Positions 24,372 to 33,657 are shown, numbered from the stretch's first letter. The stretch: DNA of 64,000 nucleotides from Anaerolineales bacterium (GCA_015075405.1 JABTUK010000004.1:248001-312000); one strand, 5' to 3'. Translations and numbers: made by a program. The notes: generated from the letters alone by a model not told the origin.

Positions 24372-25295
24372 ATGGCTATCACTGCTGAAGCTATTGAGGC
24401 TCAAGTCCAACCAAGGCGGTTAAATCCCTGGCTGAAAAGCGAAACCTGGTTTGCTTTCCTCTTTATCTTGCCCAGTATGATTGGGTTCATCCTCTTTTAT
24501 GCGGTTCCAGCCATTCGAGGGCTGTTTATCAGCTTCACCAACTGGGATCTGCTGACCCCACCCCAGGTGATTGGCCTGGCTAATTACCAAAGATTAATCA
24601 CCGATGCGGCTTTTTGGAAAGCTTTATTGGTAACCCTTAACTATGTCGTCATCAATATCTTTATCCAAACGGTGTTGGCTATTCTTATTGCCGTATTGAT
24701 GGACCGTCTGACCAAATCCATTTTTGTGCGCGGGGTGCTGATTTTGCCTTACCTCTTTTCTAACGTAGTGGTGGCCCTGCTTTGGCTGTGGATGCTTGAC
24801 CCCACGTTGGGGATTGTGAACGTCTTTTTGGAATTTATCGGCATTGGCCGCCAGCCGTTTCTCGGCGCGCCCAGTCAGGCCATAGCCAGTGTGGCCGGTA
24901 TCAACATTTGGCGGCACATGGGCTACACCGCGCTGCTGGTCTTTGCCGGACTGCAAACTATTCCCAAAGATGTTTATGAAGCCGGGGCGATTGACGGGGC
25001 TTCTGAATTACGGATGTTTTGGAATATTACGCTGCCTTTGCTCAGGCCCGTTTTGGTGTTTGTGTTGGTCACAACCATCATCGGTTCATTTCAGGTGTTT
25101 GATACCATTGCCATCACCACCCAGGGCGGTCCGGCCCAGGCCACCCGCGTGATTATGTGGTACATTTTTGAATTTGCCTTTGATCGCTTCAACATGGGTT
25201 ACGCTACTACCATCTCTATCGGCCTTTTCTTCATTCTGATCCTCGTCACCCTGGTCCAAATGCGGGTGTTAAGAGCCGGGGAGTCTGATTTATAA
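24372..25295 (+). CDS. Sugar ABC transporter permease (MalF/UgpA type)
   Basis: 307 residues with six predicted membrane helices, the first at about 30-52. The EAA loop is present as YEAGAIDGASELRMFWNITLP (about 198-218), which docks to an ATPase. First of a permease-permease-binding protein set lacking its own ATPase gene, as is common for carbohydrate uptake-1 (CUT1) importers that share an MsmK/UgpC-type ATPase. Strong GGGAG ribosome site. Downstream glycosidases point to alpha-galactosides as the cargo. Confidence 0.92.
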   Translation: MAITAEAIEAQVQPRRLNPWLKSETWFAFLFILPSMIGFILFYAVPAIRGLFISFTNWDLLTPPQVIGLANYQRLITDAAFWKALLVTLNYVVINIFIQTVLAILIAVLMDRLTKSIFVRGVLILPYLFSNVVVALLWLWMLDPTLGIVNVFLEFIGIGRQPFLGAPSQAIASVAGINIWRHMGYTALLVFAGLQTIPKDVYEAGAIDGASELRMFWNITLPLLRPVLVFVLVTTIIGSFQVFDTIAITTQGGPAQATRVIMWYIFEFAFDRFNMGYATTISIGLFFILILVTLVQMRVLRAGESDL

Positions 25296-25400
25296 ATGAG
25301 AAATTAGAAACCAGGAAGTGGCATAGCTTATTTCTTTTGCCAACTCGTTCTCATAACTCAGTTGGGAACGAGTTAACAAATATTAACTGTGTTAGTTAAA

Positions 25401-25470
25401 GGAGTGTTCACGTCTGGGTACACCACCAATAACGAAAGTCTTGACCTGACACCTGGCCCGTGACACCCAC
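25401..25470 (+). repeat. Importer-locus repeat, copy 2
   Basis: GTGTTCAC, then a GTACACCACCAATAACGAAA core, then heptads CCTGACA-CCTGGCC-CGTGACA. It is the inverted counterpart of copy 1 and lies directly upstream of the second permease. Confidence 0.6.
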
Positions 25471-25522
25471 CCCTTCGGGTGCGCCGAAGGGCGTGACACT
25501 TATTTACAAAGGAGTGCTGACA

Positions 25523-26440
25523 ATGACGACACAAACCGCAACGATGCCTGGCTCGGCTGCCCGTCCAAAACTAAAATGGGGCCGGATTGCTGCCTGGTCG
25601 GTAATGATTTTGCTGATCTTTATCACCCTCTTTCCCTTCTGGTGGGTGGTGCGTACCTCCCTTTCCACCCAAAAGTTACTTTTGAGCAATACCACCTCTC
25701 TGCTGCCGGTGGGGTTTACCACCGACAACTTTGCCCGGGTCTTGGGCCTGCTCAGCACCGAAGAAGCGGTAGCCGCCGGAGGGTCGGGCCAGGCCATCAA
25801 TTTTCTCCAGTTTTTACGTAACTCCTTTATTGTGACCACGCTGCTGGTGCTGGGCCAAATCTTTTTTAGCTCCCTGGCGGCCTATGCCTTTGCCCGGCTC
25901 CAGTTTCCACTGCGCGACAAAATCTTTTTCATTTATCTGACGGCCTTAATGGTACCGGGTATCGTTACCCTGATTCCAAACTTTATCCTGATTCGTAACC
26001 TCGGTTGGCTGGATACCTTTCAAGGCATCATTGCGCCTAAATTTTTGATGACGCCTTTTGCCGTCTTCTTTCTGCGCCAATTTTTCCTCACCGTCAACCG
26101 CGAGGTGGAGGAGGCGGCTAAAATAGATGGGGCCAGCCTGTTTGGCGTCTTCTGGCGCGTTGTTTTACCCATCAGTATCGCCCCTTTGACCACGCTGGCT
26201 ATTCTCACCTTTCTTACCGAGTGGAATGACTATTTGTGGCCGTTCCTGGTGGGCAAAGATGAAAGCGTTCGCGTCTTGACCGTCGCCCTGGGCATCTTCC
26301 GCAGCCAAACGCCGCAAGGCGCGCCCGATTGGGGCGGGTTGATGGCCGGAGCCATCGTCACCATGATCCCTACCCTGATCCTTTTCGGCCTGGCCGGACG
26401 CAAGGCCATCGACTCTATCCAGTTCAGTGGGATTAAATAA
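25523..26440 (+). CDS. Sugar ABC transporter permease (MalG/UgpE type)
   Basis: 305 residues from the ATG at 25523, which follows an AAAGGAG ribosome site; an upstream in-frame start lies in repeat sequence and is less likely. Six membrane helices, with EAA loop VEEAAKIDGASLFGVFWRVVLP about 80-100 residues from the end. Partners with the preceding permease to form the CUT1 channel. Confidence 0.92.
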   Translation: MTTQTATMPGSAARPKLKWGRIAAWSVMILLIFITLFPFWWVVRTSLSTQKLLLSNTTSLLPVGFTTDNFARVLGLLSTEEAVAAGGSGQAINFLQFLRNSFIVTTLLVLGQIFFSSLAAYAFARLQFPLRDKIFFIYLTALMVPGIVTLIPNFILIRNLGWLDTFQGIIAPKFLMTPFAVFFLRQFFLTVNREVEEAAKIDGASLFGVFWRVVLPISIAPLTTLAILTFLTEWNDYLWPFLVGKDESVRVLTVALGIFRSQTPQGAPDWGGLMAGAIVTMIPTLILFGLAGRKAIDSIQFSGIK

Positions 26441-26475
26441 GAGTGTTCACAAACTTGGGGCACGCCACCCTGATG
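26441..26475 (+). repeat. Importer-locus repeat, copy 3
   Basis: GTGTTCAC then GGGCACGCCACCCTGATGAAA, matching the core of copies 1 and 2 but without the heptads. Between permease and binding-protein genes. Confidence 0.5.
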
Positions 26476-26492
26476 AAACAGGAGCAGTAAAT

Positions 26493-26554
26493 AGTCGTCA
26501 GTAGTCAGTAATCAGTCAATCTGTTCACTACTGGCTACTGACGACTGATTACTG
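26493..26554. repeat. AGTNNTC heptad hairpin
   Basis: Left arm AGTCGTC-AGTAGTC-AGTAATC-AGTCAAT, right arm CTACTGG-CTACTGA-CGACTGA-TTACTG. In the leader of the binding-protein gene, where it could uncouple its expression from the permeases. Confidence 0.75.
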
Positions 26555-26646
26555 TTTGCGAAGGAGGCAATATAGGAGAACCAAAAACTTTACGCATCAA
26601 TTTTTAACTGTTTAATCATAAACCTTAAAGAAAAGGAGAAGAATCC

Positions 26647-28044
26647 ATGAAGATGCACAAACGCTTTATTTTTATCATCACCTTGCTGGCTGCAGTCAGC
26701 CTGATGTTAGCAGCCTGTGGCGGCGCGGCCGCCCCGGCAACAGGTGGCGGCGAGGCCGCAAGCAGCGGCGGCGAGGCCGCGGCCCCCAGCGGTGAAGCGG
26801 TCGAAATCCGCTACGCCTTATGGGATTCGGCTCAGCAGCCGGCCTATGAAGCTTGCGCCGTGGAGTTTCAGAAGGGCAAGCCCAACATCAAGGTCAAAAT
26901 TGAGCAGAGCGGTTGGGATGACTATTGGAGTGGTATCCAGACCGGGATGGTAGCCGGCAATGCCCCCGATGTTTTCACCAACCACCTGGCCAAATACCCC
27001 GAATTTGCTTCCAAAAATCAAATTGTAGATATCCAACCGCTGGTTGAGCGCGATAAAGTGCCTACCGACATCTACATCGGCGATCTGGCTGAGTTGTGGA
27101 CCCGTGAAGGCAAACGCTACGGTTTACCCAAAGACTGGGATACCATCGCCATCTTCTACAACAAAAAGATGCTGGCCGATGCCGGCATTGACCCCAAAGT
27201 GATGGAAGATTGGACCTGGAATCCCAAAGACGGCGGCACCTTTGAAGAGGTTATTGCCAAACTGACCCTTGACGAGAACGGCAACAACGGCCTCAGCCCA
27301 GATTTTGATAAAACCAAGGTCAAGCAGTATGGTTTTATTCACCAGGGCCAGGGCAGCGGCTATGGTCAAACCCAATGGAGTTTCCTGGCCGCCAGCACCG
27401 GCTTTAAGTTCCAGGATGAACTGTGGGGGACCAAATTCCATTACGATGATCCCAGACTGGCCGAAACGCTCGCCTGGTACGCCGGTCTCATGCAAAAAGG
27501 CTACGCGCCTGCCTATCCCGATGTAAAGAGCCTGGGCGGTGGGGCCATGTTCCAGGGCGGCAAAGGGGCGATGACCAGTGAGGGCTCCTGGAATATCGCC
27601 AATTATGTCAAAAACTCCGATTTTGAGATAGGCTTTGGCCTGCTGCCGGTTGGCCCTGAGGGGCGCAAGAGCATGTTCAACGGCCTGGCCGACTCCATCT
27701 TTGTTGGTAGCAAGCACCAGGAAGAAGCCTGGGAGTGGATCAAGTTTATGGGGTCGCCGGCCTGTCAAAACATTGTCGGCGGATACGCGGTGGTCTTTCC
27801 GGCCATCCAATCCGGGGTAGATAAGGCCCTGGAAGCTCACAAACAAAAAGGGCTTGACGTCAGCGCCTTCACCCAAGAAGCGATGGACCCCAAGGGCACC
27901 TTCCTCTTCCCGGTGGCTGACCATGCCTCTGAGATTAGCACGATTATGACCCAGGTTGAAGAGAAAATTTACCTGGGCGAGACCACCGATGTGGCGGCGG
28001 CTTTGAAACAAGCCAATGATGAAGTGAACGCCCTCTTTCAATAG
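26647..28044 (+). CDS. Sugar ABC transporter substrate-binding lipoprotein
   Basis: 465 residues. Lipoprotein signal with lipobox LAAC (Cys near 24) and a Gly/Ala/Ser-rich linker, then an extracellular solute-binding protein of family 1 type (from about 50: VEIRYALWDSAQQPAYEAC...). It would deliver an oligosaccharide to the two permeases upstream. AAAGGAG ribosome site. A terminator-like hairpin lies about 80 bases downstream. Confidence 0.93.
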   Translation: MKMHKRFIFIITLLAAVSLMLAACGGAAAPATGGGEAASSGGEAAAPSGEAVEIRYALWDSAQQPAYEACAVEFQKGKPNIKVKIEQSGWDDYWSGIQTGMVAGNAPDVFTNHLAKYPEFASKNQIVDIQPLVERDKVPTDIYIGDLAELWTREGKRYGLPKDWDTIAIFYNKKMLADAGIDPKVMEDWTWNPKDGGTFEEVIAKLTLDENGNNGLSPDFDKTKVKQYGFIHQGQGSGYGQTQWSFLAASTGFKFQDELWGTKFHYDDPRLAETLAWYAGLMQKGYAPAYPDVKSLGGGAMFQGGKGAMTSEGSWNIANYVKNSDFEIGFGLLPVGPEGRKSMFNGLADSIFVGSKHQEEAWEWIKFMGSPACQNIVGGYAVVFPAIQSGVDKALEAHKQKGLDVSAFTQEAMDPKGTFLFPVADHASEISTIMTQVEEKIYLGETTDVAAALKQANDEVNALFQ

Positions 28045-28120
28045 ATTTCCCGGTTAACCTGGCGGCTGTCCTGTCCCCTCCAGGATAGCCCCAGGTATTT
28101 TTCTCTTCCCTCCTTTGCTT

Positions 28121-28158
28121 GGGGGTGCGCCCAGGCTGCTAAAGCGCACCCCCTCTTT
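28121..28158 (+). terminator. Probable rho-independent terminator of the importer genes
   Basis: Stem GGGGGTGCGC (28121-28130) with GCGCACCCCC (28144-28153), then TCTTT. Confidence 0.6.
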
Positions 28159-28224
28159 AAAACTATGGAAGTTCAAGCCCCTTATGGGCGGCCATAAACG
28201 GGCGCGAGGCCCTATGCTACAGAA

Positions 28225-29904
28225 GTGAGCAGGTTCAGCGAGTTTTCAGAGATGCTGTATCCATCAATTTTCCGGTGGGGCCTGATATTACTGCTAGTAC
28301 TGCCGGCCTGTCAGACTCAGCCGGCTGCCCCCCCCTCGAAAGTGGAGAACCCGGTTCCGGTGCAGGTGAGCCAGTCGGTTCTGACCAAACCGGCCTCCTG
28401 CGCCGATACATTTGTGACCCATACCCTGGATTACACCACCACTGCCCGCAGCGAACCTATCCGCTTGTTTGAAAGCAACGGCTCCGGCGTAGCCATTGGC
28501 GATCTCGATGGCGATGGCCGGCTGGACCTGGCCTTTGCCAACCTGGGTGGGGCCAATACCATCCTGTGGAACGAGGGCAATCTGACCTTTCGCCCCGAAG
28601 CCCTGGACGATACTGACTCACGGGCAGTGAACATGGTGGATGTTGACGGCGACAACCGGCTGGATATTGTTTTTACCCACCGCACCGCTGGGCTGAGCTA
28701 CTGGCGCAATACCGGCTCAGGCGGCTTTGTCCGCGAAACACTGCCCGGCGTATACCAATTGGCCTACGCCATGGCCTGGGGCGATTTGAACGGCGACAAC
28801 GCCCTGGACCTGGTCACCGGCTCTTATGACGCCGAGTTGAACCAGGAACTTGGCAACACTTTTCTGTTTAGCGCCGGAGCCGGCATCTTTTATTATGAGC
28901 AACAGGCCGGAAAGTTCATCCCTCAGCGGTTGGCCAAAGAGGCCCAATCGCTCGCCATCATCCTGCCTGATCTTAACGCCGATGGCCGGCCTGACATTCT
29001 GGTGGGCAACGATTTTGACATGCGAGATGCGGCCTGGCTGCGCGAGGGCGTGGGCTGGACGGCCACAAATCCCTTTGCGGCGACCTCTCACAGCACCATG
29101 AGCTACGACACGGGCGATACCGACAATGACGGCGCCCCGGAAATCGCCTCGGTTGATATGAAACCGTATGGCGTCGAGGTCAAGACGCTGGTTTCGTGGC
29201 TGCCGATGATGGCCACAATGCCGCAACAGCACGAGGCCGATGACCCGCAGGTGATGGAAAATGTGCTGCAAGTGCGCCATGCCCAGGGCGAATTTACCAA
29301 TGAGGCCCTTTCACGAGGATTGGATGCGACCGGCTGGAGCTGGTCGGCCAAATTTGGTGATTTGGACAACGACGGCTTTCTGGATTTTTACGTGGTTAAC
29401 GGTATGATTGCCTACGAGCTATTTCACCATCTGCCCAGCGACGAACTGGTTGAGCAAAATCAGGCGCTACGCAACCTGGGCGATGGCAATTTTGCCCCGG
29501 CCCCCGGCTGGAATCTCGGCTCCACCGCCAGCGGGCGCGGCATGAGCATGGCCGACCTGGATAATGACGGCGATCTGGATATTGTGGTCAACAATTTGCG
29601 CTCCCCGGCCCAACTGTTTGAAAACCAACTCTGCGGCGGCTCCGGCCTGGAAGTCGAGTTGAATTGGCCGGGCAGCGGCAATACGCGGGCGTTGGGCGGG
29701 CTGCTTATTTTGCATACCAGCGCCGGCAGCTTTACCCGCGATGTTCGGGCCGGCAGCGGCTATCTGTCGGGCGATCCGGCCAGGGTCCACTTCGGCCTTC
29801 CGGCTGGGGCCACGCCGCAACGCCTCGATATTCGCTGGCCTGATGGGAAGGTTTCATACGTAGATGCTCTGACCCCCCAGATGTTATTGGCGATCAAGCG
29901 GTAA
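28225..29904 (+). CDS. VCBS/FG-GAP and UnbV-domain lipoprotein
   Basis: 559 residues. N-terminal hydrophobic signal with lipobox LPAC. Repeated Asp-rich calcium-loop motifs of the FG-GAP/VCBS type (GDLDGDGRLDLAFAN, DVDGDNRLDIVF, GDLNGDNALDLV, DLNADGRPDILV, GDTDNDGAPEI, GDLDNDGFLDFYV, DLDNDGDLDIVV) indicate a seven-bladed propeller-like surface protein. The C terminus matches the ASPIC/UnbV domain (ALGGLLILHTSAGSFTRDV...). Role unknown; such proteins often bind carbohydrate or other surface partners. GTG 28225 or ATG 28252 (MLYPSIFRWG) could be the start; neither has a strong ribosome site. Part of the alpha-galactoside locus by position. Confidence 0.82.
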   Translation: MSRFSEFSEMLYPSIFRWGLILLLVLPACQTQPAAPPSKVENPVPVQVSQSVLTKPASCADTFVTHTLDYTTTARSEPIRLFESNGSGVAIGDLDGDGRLDLAFANLGGANTILWNEGNLTFRPEALDDTDSRAVNMVDVDGDNRLDIVFTHRTAGLSYWRNTGSGGFVRETLPGVYQLAYAMAWGDLNGDNALDLVTGSYDAELNQELGNTFLFSAGAGIFYYEQQAGKFIPQRLAKEAQSLAIILPDLNADGRPDILVGNDFDMRDAAWLREGVGWTATNPFAATSHSTMSYDTGDTDNDGAPEIASVDMKPYGVEVKTLVSWLPMMATMPQQHEADDPQVMENVLQVRHAQGEFTNEALSRGLDATGWSWSAKFGDLDNDGFLDFYVVNGMIAYELFHHLPSDELVEQNQALRNLGDGNFAPAPGWNLGSTASGRGMSMADLDNDGDLDIVVNNLRSPAQLFENQLCGGSGLEVELNWPGSGNTRALGGLLILHTSAGSFTRDVRAGSGYLSGDPARVHFGLPAGATPQRLDIRWPDGKVSYVDALTPQMLLAIKR

Positions 29905-29920
29905 TTTTACTACTCAACCG

Positions 29921-29969
29921 CACCCTGAGTAGCCCTGAGTGTAACGAAGGGCGTATCGAAGGGTGCAAA
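29921..29969. repeat. Dispersed CACCCT...AGGGTG repeat
   Basis: Ends GCACCCTGAGTAGC and CGTATCGAAGGGTGC are complementary at their tips. A related but longer sequence is at 45944-46042. Confidence 0.45.
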
Positions 29970-30005
29970 TGGGGTTATGGGCTATGTCGAAAAAGGATTG
30001 TTAAT

Positions 30006-30344
30006 ATGGCCTTGCTCGTCTTGGCTTATCCAGAAATCTCACCAAGCGATTACCAGTGGATACAAGCATTTCGTAAAACTCATGATCAACTATTTTTTGA
30101 GGTAGTCGAACCACATTTTACACTGGTTTTTCCCGTAACTAATTGGGCAAGTGAGTCTTTTATTGCAGAAATCAAAAAACAAGCCCAGGGTATACGCCCC
30201 CTCAAATTTTGTATTCGTTGCGCCACCGTCAATAAGGACAGTTTCAGCGAATACATGCGAAAAATAGGTATGAAAATCGCGCGCAATCCCTTACCGGACC
30301 CTCCCTGGTTACAAGTGGTTGGTATTTTAGAAAACTCTGGCTAG
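30006..30344 (+). pseudogene. Truncated 2'-5' RNA ligase-family gene
   Basis: 112 residues. The N-terminal half fits the 2H phosphoesterase/2'-5' RNA ligase superfamily, with first catalytic motif H37-F-T39 (EPHFTLVFPVTNWASE). The family needs a second H-x-T motif about 80 residues later; none is found and the protein ends early, about 60 residues short. The last 30 residues (from MRKIGMKIARN) do not look like the family. AT-richer than its neighbours. Either a decayed import or an internal deletion. Ribosome site AAGGA before the ATG. Confidence 0.65.
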
Positions 30345-30353
30345 GAGATAAGC

Positions 30354-31148
30354 ATGAACTCCTCTACTTTTAACCGCTTTCCCCTATTGACCTTGCTGCA
30401 TCCCCGTGAGCAATCGGGCCTGATGGCCGGAGCGTTGGCCGCCGGCCTGGCCGTCGGCTGGTGGGGCATGAACCGGCTCGACTGGCCGCTCTGGATTGCT
30501 ACGGCAACGGTGTTAGCTTTCCTGCTCACTTCCAGCGTGTTAAAATGGCAAGCTGACCAGCGCCGCTATGGCCCTACGGCGATGGGTGTCAGCGCCCTGG
30601 TGGTGCTGCAAGGCTTCCACGCCGTCGAGCATATCGTTCAGTGGTTCCAGTACTATACGCTGAATTGGAGTCTGCGCGCCTCCACCGGCCTCCTCTCCCC
30701 GGCCAATGCCGAGTGGGTCCACTTTGTCTGGAATTGGTTGGTTGTGCTGATTGTGATTCTGCTGATTTGGGGTGGGCTGCGCAATCGTTGGGCCTGGCTG
30801 CTGCTCATCTGGGGGCTGGCTCACGGGATGGAACACACTTATATGTTTGTGCGCCACCTGGAGGTGCTCGACGAACTGCACCGGCTGGGTATTACCACCA
30901 TCACCGCCCAGGGTTTGCCGGGGGTGCTGGGGCGCGATGGCTGGCTGGCGCTGAGCAGCATCACCCGCGGCACGTTTATTGCCCGTATCCCCGGCTTGAC
31001 CACAGCCACCCGGCTCGATGTTCATTTCTGGTGGAATATCGGGGAGACCACCTGGCTCATCCTGGCCGCTAACACCTTTATGCGCGACATCCTGGCAGAC
31101 CGGGGGCGACGCTTTGGGTCGTCGGTAAGGTCAGGGCTAACAATATGA
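30354..31148 (+). CDS. Polytopic membrane protein with paired HxxEH motifs
   Basis: 264 residues with about six membrane helices (near 24-42, 45-62, 75-95, 120-142, 146-165, 228-248). Not a family I recognise. Two histidine pairs, HAVEH (near 83-87) and HGMEH (near 160-164), lie in membrane helices, and more histidines follow (VRHLEVL, DELHRL, DVHFWWN). The arrangement is reminiscent of membrane metal-binding enzymes but does not match desaturase or hydroxylase spacing. GGAG ribosome site; starts 10 bases after the RNA ligase remnant. Confidence 0.7.
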   Translation: MNSSTFNRFPLLTLLHPREQSGLMAGALAAGLAVGWWGMNRLDWPLWIATATVLAFLLTSSVLKWQADQRRYGPTAMGVSALVVLQGFHAVEHIVQWFQYYTLNWSLRASTGLLSPANAEWVHFVWNWLVVLIVILLIWGGLRNRWAWLLLIWGLAHGMEHTYMFVRHLEVLDELHRLGITTITAQGLPGVLGRDGWLALSSITRGTFIARIPGLTTATRLDVHFWWNIGETTWLILAANTFMRDILADRGRRFGSSVRSGLTI

Positions 31149-31440
31149 CAAACGTGTTGCGTCTTGGAGATCTTTTGGTAATTGGCGCAGATGCTTCAGC
31201 CAGGTCCGCCGAGCGTTGAAACGCCCGGCTACCTCAGGTGAAAGCCGGCTGAAGCAGGCTGGTAGCCGGTTTTAAGCGGCTTCCACTTACAGTAGCCGGG
31301 GGCTTCCAGCCCTCGGCGGGCGGCGCTAACCTAATATTTGGAATTACCGAATCTCTCTCCTATGTAAAAAAACGGAAGACGCAAGACGAATGTTTGACAC
31401 ACTTTTCAGATAGGCTTTGAGTGGTTCGACAAGGGATAAT
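31149..31440. other. Gene-free stretch: hairpin element nested in a heptad hairpin
   Basis: Outer arms: GTGTTGC-GTCTTG (31151-31166) and the complementary GGAAGACGCAAGACG (31373-31388). Between them lies the long-hairpin element 31166-31357. No coding signal. Confidence 0.65.
31166..31357. mobile_element. Long-hairpin element nested in heptad repeat
   Basis: Ends GAGAT...GGTAATT and AATTACCGAATCTC are inverted repeats. The inside folds as one long imperfect hairpin: CCGCCGAGCG...CGGCTAC pairs with GTAGCCGGGGG...CTCGGCGGG, and GTGAAAGCCGGCT pairs with AGCGGCTTCCAC. No frame of useful length. Probably a non-autonomous insertion. Confidence 0.6.
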
Positions 31441-33657
31441 ATGATCCATTTTAACCCGGAAACAAAAACTTTTAACTTGCTGCTCAAGAGCAGCTATTAC
31501 GCCTTTCAAGCCGACGCCGAAAACTGCCTGGTTCACCTGGGCTGGGGACCCCGGCCGGGGGGCACGAATGAAGAGTTCCTGCTTACGGGCAAGTCAGGCT
31601 ATGAAACTTCGGACGTGGAGGCGTTTGAACGCCAAACTCGGCGCGACGAACTGATAACCTTTGGCGATGTCAGCTATCACGAAGTCTCCCTCAAGGTCAA
31701 TTTTTCCACCCTGCCGGAGACGCTCAACCCCGGTGAGTTCCCGCACCTGCCCATCCGGGATGTCCGCTTGCGCTATGCCGGGCACGAGATTGTCACCACC
31801 GCCCAACCCGGCCTGGCCCCCACCCACGGCCAGCCGCCGGCCAAATCCGACATCCGTGAGACTCTACGGGTCTTTTTGCAAGACCCCGTTCAGCCTTTTC
31901 GAGTGGTTTTGTGCTATCGCCTGACCCCCGAACACGACATCATCGAGCGCTGGTGCGAGTTGGAAAATCTGGGCCAGGAGCTTATCACCATCGAGGTGTG
32001 CAGCTTTGCCACCCTCCACCTGCCCAACGGGACCTGCGAATTGACCAGCGTAACCGGGGCCTGGGGCCGAGAATTTACCCCCCAGCGCGAGCGGTTGCCC
32101 CTGGGCCTGCGAATTTTGGAAAGCCGGACGGTGCAAACCAGCCACGCCGCCAACCCCTTCTTTTTGCTCAACCGGCCTGGCCAGGCCTGGGAAGAAAGCG
32201 GCGTCGTCTACTTTGGCCTGCTGGCTTACAGCGGCAACTGGCGCATCGCCGTCGAGCAGTTATCCTCTTTAGATGTCAGGATTCACGCCGGTTACAACCC
32301 CTTCGACTTTGAATTGAAGCTGGCCCCACACCAGCGACATGTTACGCCGGCCCTGGTCTGCGGCCTCAGCTGCGACGGCTGGGGCGGGGCCAGCCGTCGC
32401 AGCCACGCTTTCACCCGCGAGCGGGTGCTGCCCCGTCCAGAACGAGACTCCTCCGTTCGCCCGGTGTTGTACAACAGTTGGGAAGCGACCTATTTCGATT
32501 TGAGCGTGGCCGGACAAATCGAGCTGGCCCGCAAAGCCGCCGCCATCGGCGTGGAGTTGTTCTGCGTTGACGATGGCTGGTTTGGAGCCAGGCGAACTGA
32601 TCACGCCGGTTTGGGTGACTGGGTGGTTAGCCCCGCTGTTTTCCCGGAAGGGCTAGACCCCTTGATCGCGGAAGTCAACCGTCTGGGCATGAAATTTGGC
32701 CTGTGGGTTGAGCCGGAGATGATTAACCCCGACTCCGACCTCTACCGCCAACACCCGGATTGGGTTTTGCATTTTCCGGGCCGCCCGCGCACCGAAGCCC
32801 GCCACCAACTCATCCTCGATTTTGGCCGGACAGAGGTGGTTGAGTATATTTTCCAGGCGCTCGACCGCCTGCTGGCCCAGTATCCGATTGAATTTTTCAA
32901 GTGGGATATGAATCGCTATGCCCGCGAACCCGGCTCGGTGGCCGGCAAAGATATCTGGCGCAAACACGTCGAAGGGGTCTATACCATCATGGACCGGCTG
33001 CGCCAAAAATATCCCAAGCTGGATATTCAAAGCTGCTCCGGCGGCGGCGGCCGGATTGACCTGGGTATCCTGGCCCGCACCGATCAGGTCTGGACCAGCG
33101 ATAATACCGACGCCCTGGACCGGATTCGGATTCAAGAGGGCTACAGCCTGGCTTACCCGGCCCGCTGCATGGAAGCCTGGGTGACGCATGCCCACAACCA
33201 CCAGACGGGCCGCATCAGCCCGTTGAGCCTCCGCTTTGATGTGGCCATGCGCGGCGCTTTGGGCATTGGGGCCAGTTTGAACGAGCTTGACGAGACGGAG
33301 TTGGCCGAGTACGCCAGTTACATCGCTTTTTACAAGCGGATTCGTCACGTTATTCAAGACGGCGACTTGTATCGCCTGCAACGCCTGGAAGAGTACGGCG
33401 CGTCGGTCATTCAATATGTTTTGCCCAATGGCCGAGAAGCGGTTTATTCTATAGCGGTGCGCGAGCACCAGATGGGCTGGTTTAGACCCCCCACACCTCT
33501 CAAAGGTTTGGACCCCGCCGCCGCTTATGTTGTCCTCGACCGGCATGGGGCCGAGGTTTATCGCGCCAGTGGTTATGAGTTGATGACGCAAGGGATCCGT
33601 GGAGATGCGGGTCAAGGCGTGGCTTACAGCCGCACCTTGTATGTGAAACAGATATGA
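31441..33657 (+). CDS. Alpha-galactosidase, GH36
   Basis: 738 residues from the ATG at 31441, preceded by AAGGG; a TTG 24 bases upstream is less likely. Hydrolyses terminal alpha-galactose from raffinose- or melibiose-like sugars. Seen: N-terminal beta-sandwich, central barrel with FCVDDGWFGARR, GLWVEPEMINPDSDL, nucleophile Asp in EFFKWDMNR (near 488), SCSGGGGRIDLG, and acid/base Asp in TSDNTDALDRI (near 554). No signal peptide, so it acts on imported sugar. Its TGA stop abuts the terminal repeat of the 182-bp element inserted immediately downstream. Confidence 0.94.
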   Translation: MIHFNPETKTFNLLLKSSYYAFQADAENCLVHLGWGPRPGGTNEEFLLTGKSGYETSDVEAFERQTRRDELITFGDVSYHEVSLKVNFSTLPETLNPGEFPHLPIRDVRLRYAGHEIVTTAQPGLAPTHGQPPAKSDIRETLRVFLQDPVQPFRVVLCYRLTPEHDIIERWCELENLGQELITIEVCSFATLHLPNGTCELTSVTGAWGREFTPQRERLPLGLRILESRTVQTSHAANPFFLLNRPGQAWEESGVVYFGLLAYSGNWRIAVEQLSSLDVRIHAGYNPFDFELKLAPHQRHVTPALVCGLSCDGWGGASRRSHAFTRERVLPRPERDSSVRPVLYNSWEATYFDLSVAGQIELARKAAAIGVELFCVDDGWFGARRTDHAGLGDWVVSPAVFPEGLDPLIAEVNRLGMKFGLWVEPEMINPDSDLYRQHPDWVLHFPGRPRTEARHQLILDFGRTEVVEYIFQALDRLLAQYPIEFFKWDMNRYAREPGSVAGKDIWRKHVEGVYTIMDRLRQKYPKLDIQSCSGGGGRIDLGILARTDQVWTSDNTDALDRIRIQEGYSLAYPARCMEAWVTHAHNHQTGRISPLSLRFDVAMRGALGIGASLNELDETELAEYASYIAFYKRIRHVIQDGDLYRLQRLEEYGASVIQYVLPNGREAVYSIAVREHQMGWFRPPTPLKGLDPAAAYVVLDRHGAEVYRASGYELMTQGIRGDAGQGVAYSRTLYVKQI

